Shown here: in pieces, positions 12,337 through 14,132 of the stretch | How positions within the stretch are numbered: position 1 is the stretch's first letter | Layout: every line of letters begins with the position of its first letter | Source of the DNA: an uncultured Myxococcales bacterium | GTDB taxonomy: Bacteria; Myxococcota_A; Polyangia; Polyangiales; Polyangiaceae | Assembly (NCBI GenBank): GCA_937998045.1 | Contig: CALKVG010000383.1 | Coordinates: 1 to 14,132, forward strand | DNA: 14,132 nucleotides | Direction of reading: 5' to 3' | The notes under the pieces: model-generated | Database searches by the model: none | Seen by the model: only the letters and a program-made list of their open reading frames with translations | Told to the model about the DNA's origin: nothing | Program-made: the position numbers and the translations under genes

Positions 12337-14132
12337 TTGAGATCGCTGGGCGGGGGCATGCTCTCGCCGTTGGGGGGGGGCGGCATGCTCTCGCCGCCGC
12401 CGTCGATGCCCTCCGCGCTCTCGGCGAGGCGCTCGAGAGCGACGATGCGCTCACCTTCGCTGAGCGTCATCAGCTTCACCCCCTGAGCGTTGCGGCCGGT
12501 CTCGCGGATCTCGTCCACGCGCGTTCGCAAGGTCTGCCCGCGGTCGGTGATGAGCATCACCTCGTCGCCGTCCTTCACCAGCTTGATCCCCACGACCGGC
12601 CCGTTCCGCTCGCTCGCGTCGATCAGGATGATCCCCTTGCCGCCGCGGTTCTGCTTGCGAAACTCCTCGATGTTCGTCCGCTTGCCGTAGCCGTTTGCGC
12701 AGACGGCAAGGACGTTTGGGCGCGCGTCGTCGCTGACCTCGAGCCCGACGACTTCGTCGCCCTCGGTCAGGTCGATCCCTTTCACTCCGTGCGTCGCCCG
12801 CCCCATCGGGCGGACCTGCTCCTCGGGAAAACGGATGCTCTGGCCCATCTTGGTCGCGATGAGGAGGTCGCGCGTTCCGTCAGTGAGCGCCGCGTAGAGC
12901 AGCTGGTCGCCGTCGTCGACCTTCACCCCAATGATACCCTTCTCGCGGAAATTCTCGTATTCGTCGACCTCGGTCTTCTTGATTTGCCCCTTCTTCGTGA
13001 GCGTTACGACGAACTTGCCCTTCTCGATCTTCGGCACGAACGCGATCGCCGCGATGTTCTCGCCCGTCTCCATCCCGATGAAGTTCACGATCGCGCGGCC
13101 CTTGCTCGTGCGCGCCGCGAGCGGAATCTCGAACACCTTCTTGACGTACACCTTCCCCTTGTCGCTGAAGAAGAAGACGTGCGCGTGCGTCGACGCGACG
13201 AAGAGCTGCGTGACCCAGTCCTCCTCGCGCGCCTCCATCCCGATGCGACCCTTGCCGCCCCGCTTCTGCGCGCGGTAGTCCTTCGGGCTCGTTCGCTTGA
13301 TGTAGCCCGCGTGGCTGATCGTCACGACCATGTCCTCTTCCTGGATGAGGTCCTCCTCCAGGATCTCGGCCGAGTTCTCGACGATCTCGGTCCGCCGCTT
13401 GTCGGCGTGCTTCGTCTTGATCTCCTCGAGCTCCATCGCGATGACGTCATCGAGTAGCTTCGGGCTGGCGAGGATCGCCTTGTACCGCGCGATCGCGTCG
13501 CACAGCTCGGCGTAATCCTTCGCGAGCTTCTCGTGCTCGAGGCCCGTCAGGCGCGAGAGGCGCATCTCGAGGATCGCCTTCGCCTGCCGCTCCGAGAGCT
13601 TGTACGGCTGCCTCTTCTTCGCCTCGTCGATCTCGCTCTGCGGCCGGCCCGCGCGCTTGACGAAGGCCTCGAGCCCGGCGAGGGGGAGTTCCATCAAGCG
13701 CTTCTTGGCGACGTCGGCGTCCTCGCTCTCACGGATCGTCTTCACGACGAGATCCACGTCCGTCACCGCAACGCCCAGGCCCTCGATGATCTCGAGCTGG
13801 TTTTCGGCCTCGCGGAGCTCGAAGCGCGTCCTTCGCGTGACGACCTCGCGGCGGTGCGCGATGAACGCCTCGAGCGTCTCCTTGAGGTTCAAAACGGCAG
13901 GGCGGCCCTGCACGATGGCGAGGTTGATAACGCCGAAGGAAGACTGAAGGTCTGTCTGCCGATAGAGGTGGTTGATGACGACCTGGGGGATGACGTCTTT
14001 TTTGAGCTCGACGACGAGACGAATCCCGTCGCGGTCGCTCTCGTCGCGCACCTCGGAGATGCCCTCGATCTTCTTCTCGCGCACGAGCTCGGAGATGCGC
14101 GCCGCGATGCGGGCTTTGTTCACCTGGTAGGG
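12333..14132 (-). CDS. gyrA: DNA gyrase subunit A, 3' part (5' end outside window)
   Basis: 599 codons of the A subunit of the type II topoisomerase that introduces negative supercoils. The frame is open to the window edge; the first residues PYQVNKARIAARISELV align with the internal IPYQVNKAR segment of GyrA, so the GTG at 14123 is an internal valine and the breakage-reunion tyrosine lies outside. Visible parts: tower/coiled-coil domain (HRREVVTRRTRFELREAENQ; SERQAKAILEMRLSRLTGLE) and the C-terminal beta-pinwheel with repeated blades. The GyrA box is QKRGGKG (13248-13268), close to the consensus QRRGGKG, and a second box-like QNRGGKG occurs later. This supports gyrase rather than topoisomerase IV. 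The C-terminus lacks a long acidic tail and ends in a repeat (ESMPPPPNG/ESMPPPSDLN). The stop overlaps nth. Confidence 0.98.
   Translation of the reverse strand, partial: PYQVNKARIAARISELVREKKIEGISEVRDESDRDGIRLVVELKKDVIPQVVINHLYRQTDLQSSFGVINLAIVQGRPAVLNLKETLEAFIAHRREVVTRRTRFELREAENQLEIIEGLGVAVTDVDLVVKTIRESEDADVAKKRLMELPLAGLEAFVKRAGRPQSEIDEAKKRQPYKLSERQAKAILEMRLSRLTGLEHEKLAKDYAELCDAIARYKAILASPKLLDDVIAMELEEIKTKHADKRRTEIVENSAEILEEDLIQEEDMVVTISHAGYIKRTSPKDYRAQKRGGKGRIGMEAREEDWVTQLFVASTHAHVFFFSDKGKVYVKKVFEIPLAARTSKGRAIVNFIGMETGENIAAIAFVPKIEKGKFVVTLTKKGQIKKTEVDEYENFREKGIIGVKVDDGDQLLYAALTDGTRDLLIATKMGQSIRFPEEQVRPMGRATHGVKGIDLTEGDEVVGLEVSDDARPNVLAVCANGYGKRTNIEEFRKQNRGGKGIILIDASERNGPVVGIKLVKDGDEVMLITDRGQTLRTRVDEIRETGRNAQGVKLMTLSEGERIVALERLAESAEGIDGGGESMPPPPNGESMPPPSDLN
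12355..12396. repeat. 15-bp direct repeat flanking a G9 tract at the gyrA 3' end
   Basis: GGCATGCTCTCGCCG occurs at 12355-12369 and 12382-12396 (27-base period), encoding the two GESMPP units of the GyrA tail. Between them lies an uninterrupted run of nine G (12372-12380; C9 in the coding strand, three proline codons). Such runs are prone to slippage in replication and in sequencing. Confidence 0.92.

Noticed and set aside
11249..12454. 401-codon minus-strand frame overlapping nth in another register
   Set aside because: Arg/Ala-rich alternative frame of nth; nth itself has all catalytic and cluster residues.
12243..13457. 404-codon plus-strand frame opposite gyrA
   Set aside because: Antisense shadow of gyrA; Asp/Leu/His-rich without motifs.

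Overview
This is a high-GC bacterial chromosome segment (by eye well above 60% G+C, with strong G/C preference at third codon positions). The gene content fits a delta-proteobacterial lineage, most plausibly Myxococcota: an rpsP-khpA-rimM-trmD operon followed by a PF09936 RNA methyltransferase, orphan GspE/PilB-type ATPase, abundant lipoproteins, GTG/TTG starts and overlapping stop/start codons. The phylum is inferred from style and gene content, not from a marker search. The first 47 bases are not genomic: they are an Illumina Nextera adapter with an i7 index, so the window begins at a contig end and rpsP is cut there.

Layout. 48-2381 (+): translation/RNA-maturation operon, 3' part of rpsP, khpA, rimM, trmD and a TrmD-linked SPOUT-like RNA methyltransferase; four of the five genes overlap or lie within a few bases of each other. 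2445-3815 (+): B12-binding radical SAM enzyme. 3827-4606 (-): TrmN6-like N6-adenine methyltransferase, divergent from queG (4658-5755, +), the last step of queuosine synthesis. 5766-6977 (-): cyclopropane-synthase-family methyltransferase whose conserved blocks look closer to eukaryotic/fungal members than to E. coli Cfa. 7266-8315 (+): MeaB/ArgK G3E GTPase. 8391-8482: a perfect 26-bp palindrome plus two further inverted repeats between convergent genes. 8466-10039 (-): a short GspE/PilB-type ATPase translationally coupled to a Cys-rich lipoprotein. 10040-10467: GC-rich divergent intergenic region. 10468-11343 (+): a strange lipoprotein whose last 251 residues carry a single charged residue. 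11464-14132 (-): gyrA (3' two thirds) translationally coupled to nth (endonuclease III), which carries a repetitive, basic C-terminal tail.

Functionally the left 5.7 kb is dominated by RNA modification and ribosome assembly (RimM, TrmD, PF09936 methyltransferase, TrmN6-like, QueG). The right half is a mix of envelope lipoproteins, a secretion-type ATPase, and DNA topology/repair. The most unusual items are the almost charge-free lipoprotein, the eukaryote-like Cfa-family enzyme, the stacked inverted repeats at 8391-8482, and the gyrA/nth junction, where a G9/C9 tract lies just before the stop and a -1 shift would open into nth. I did not find a clearly new multi-gene system; no CRISPR array, insertion sequence, tRNA or rRNA gene was seen.
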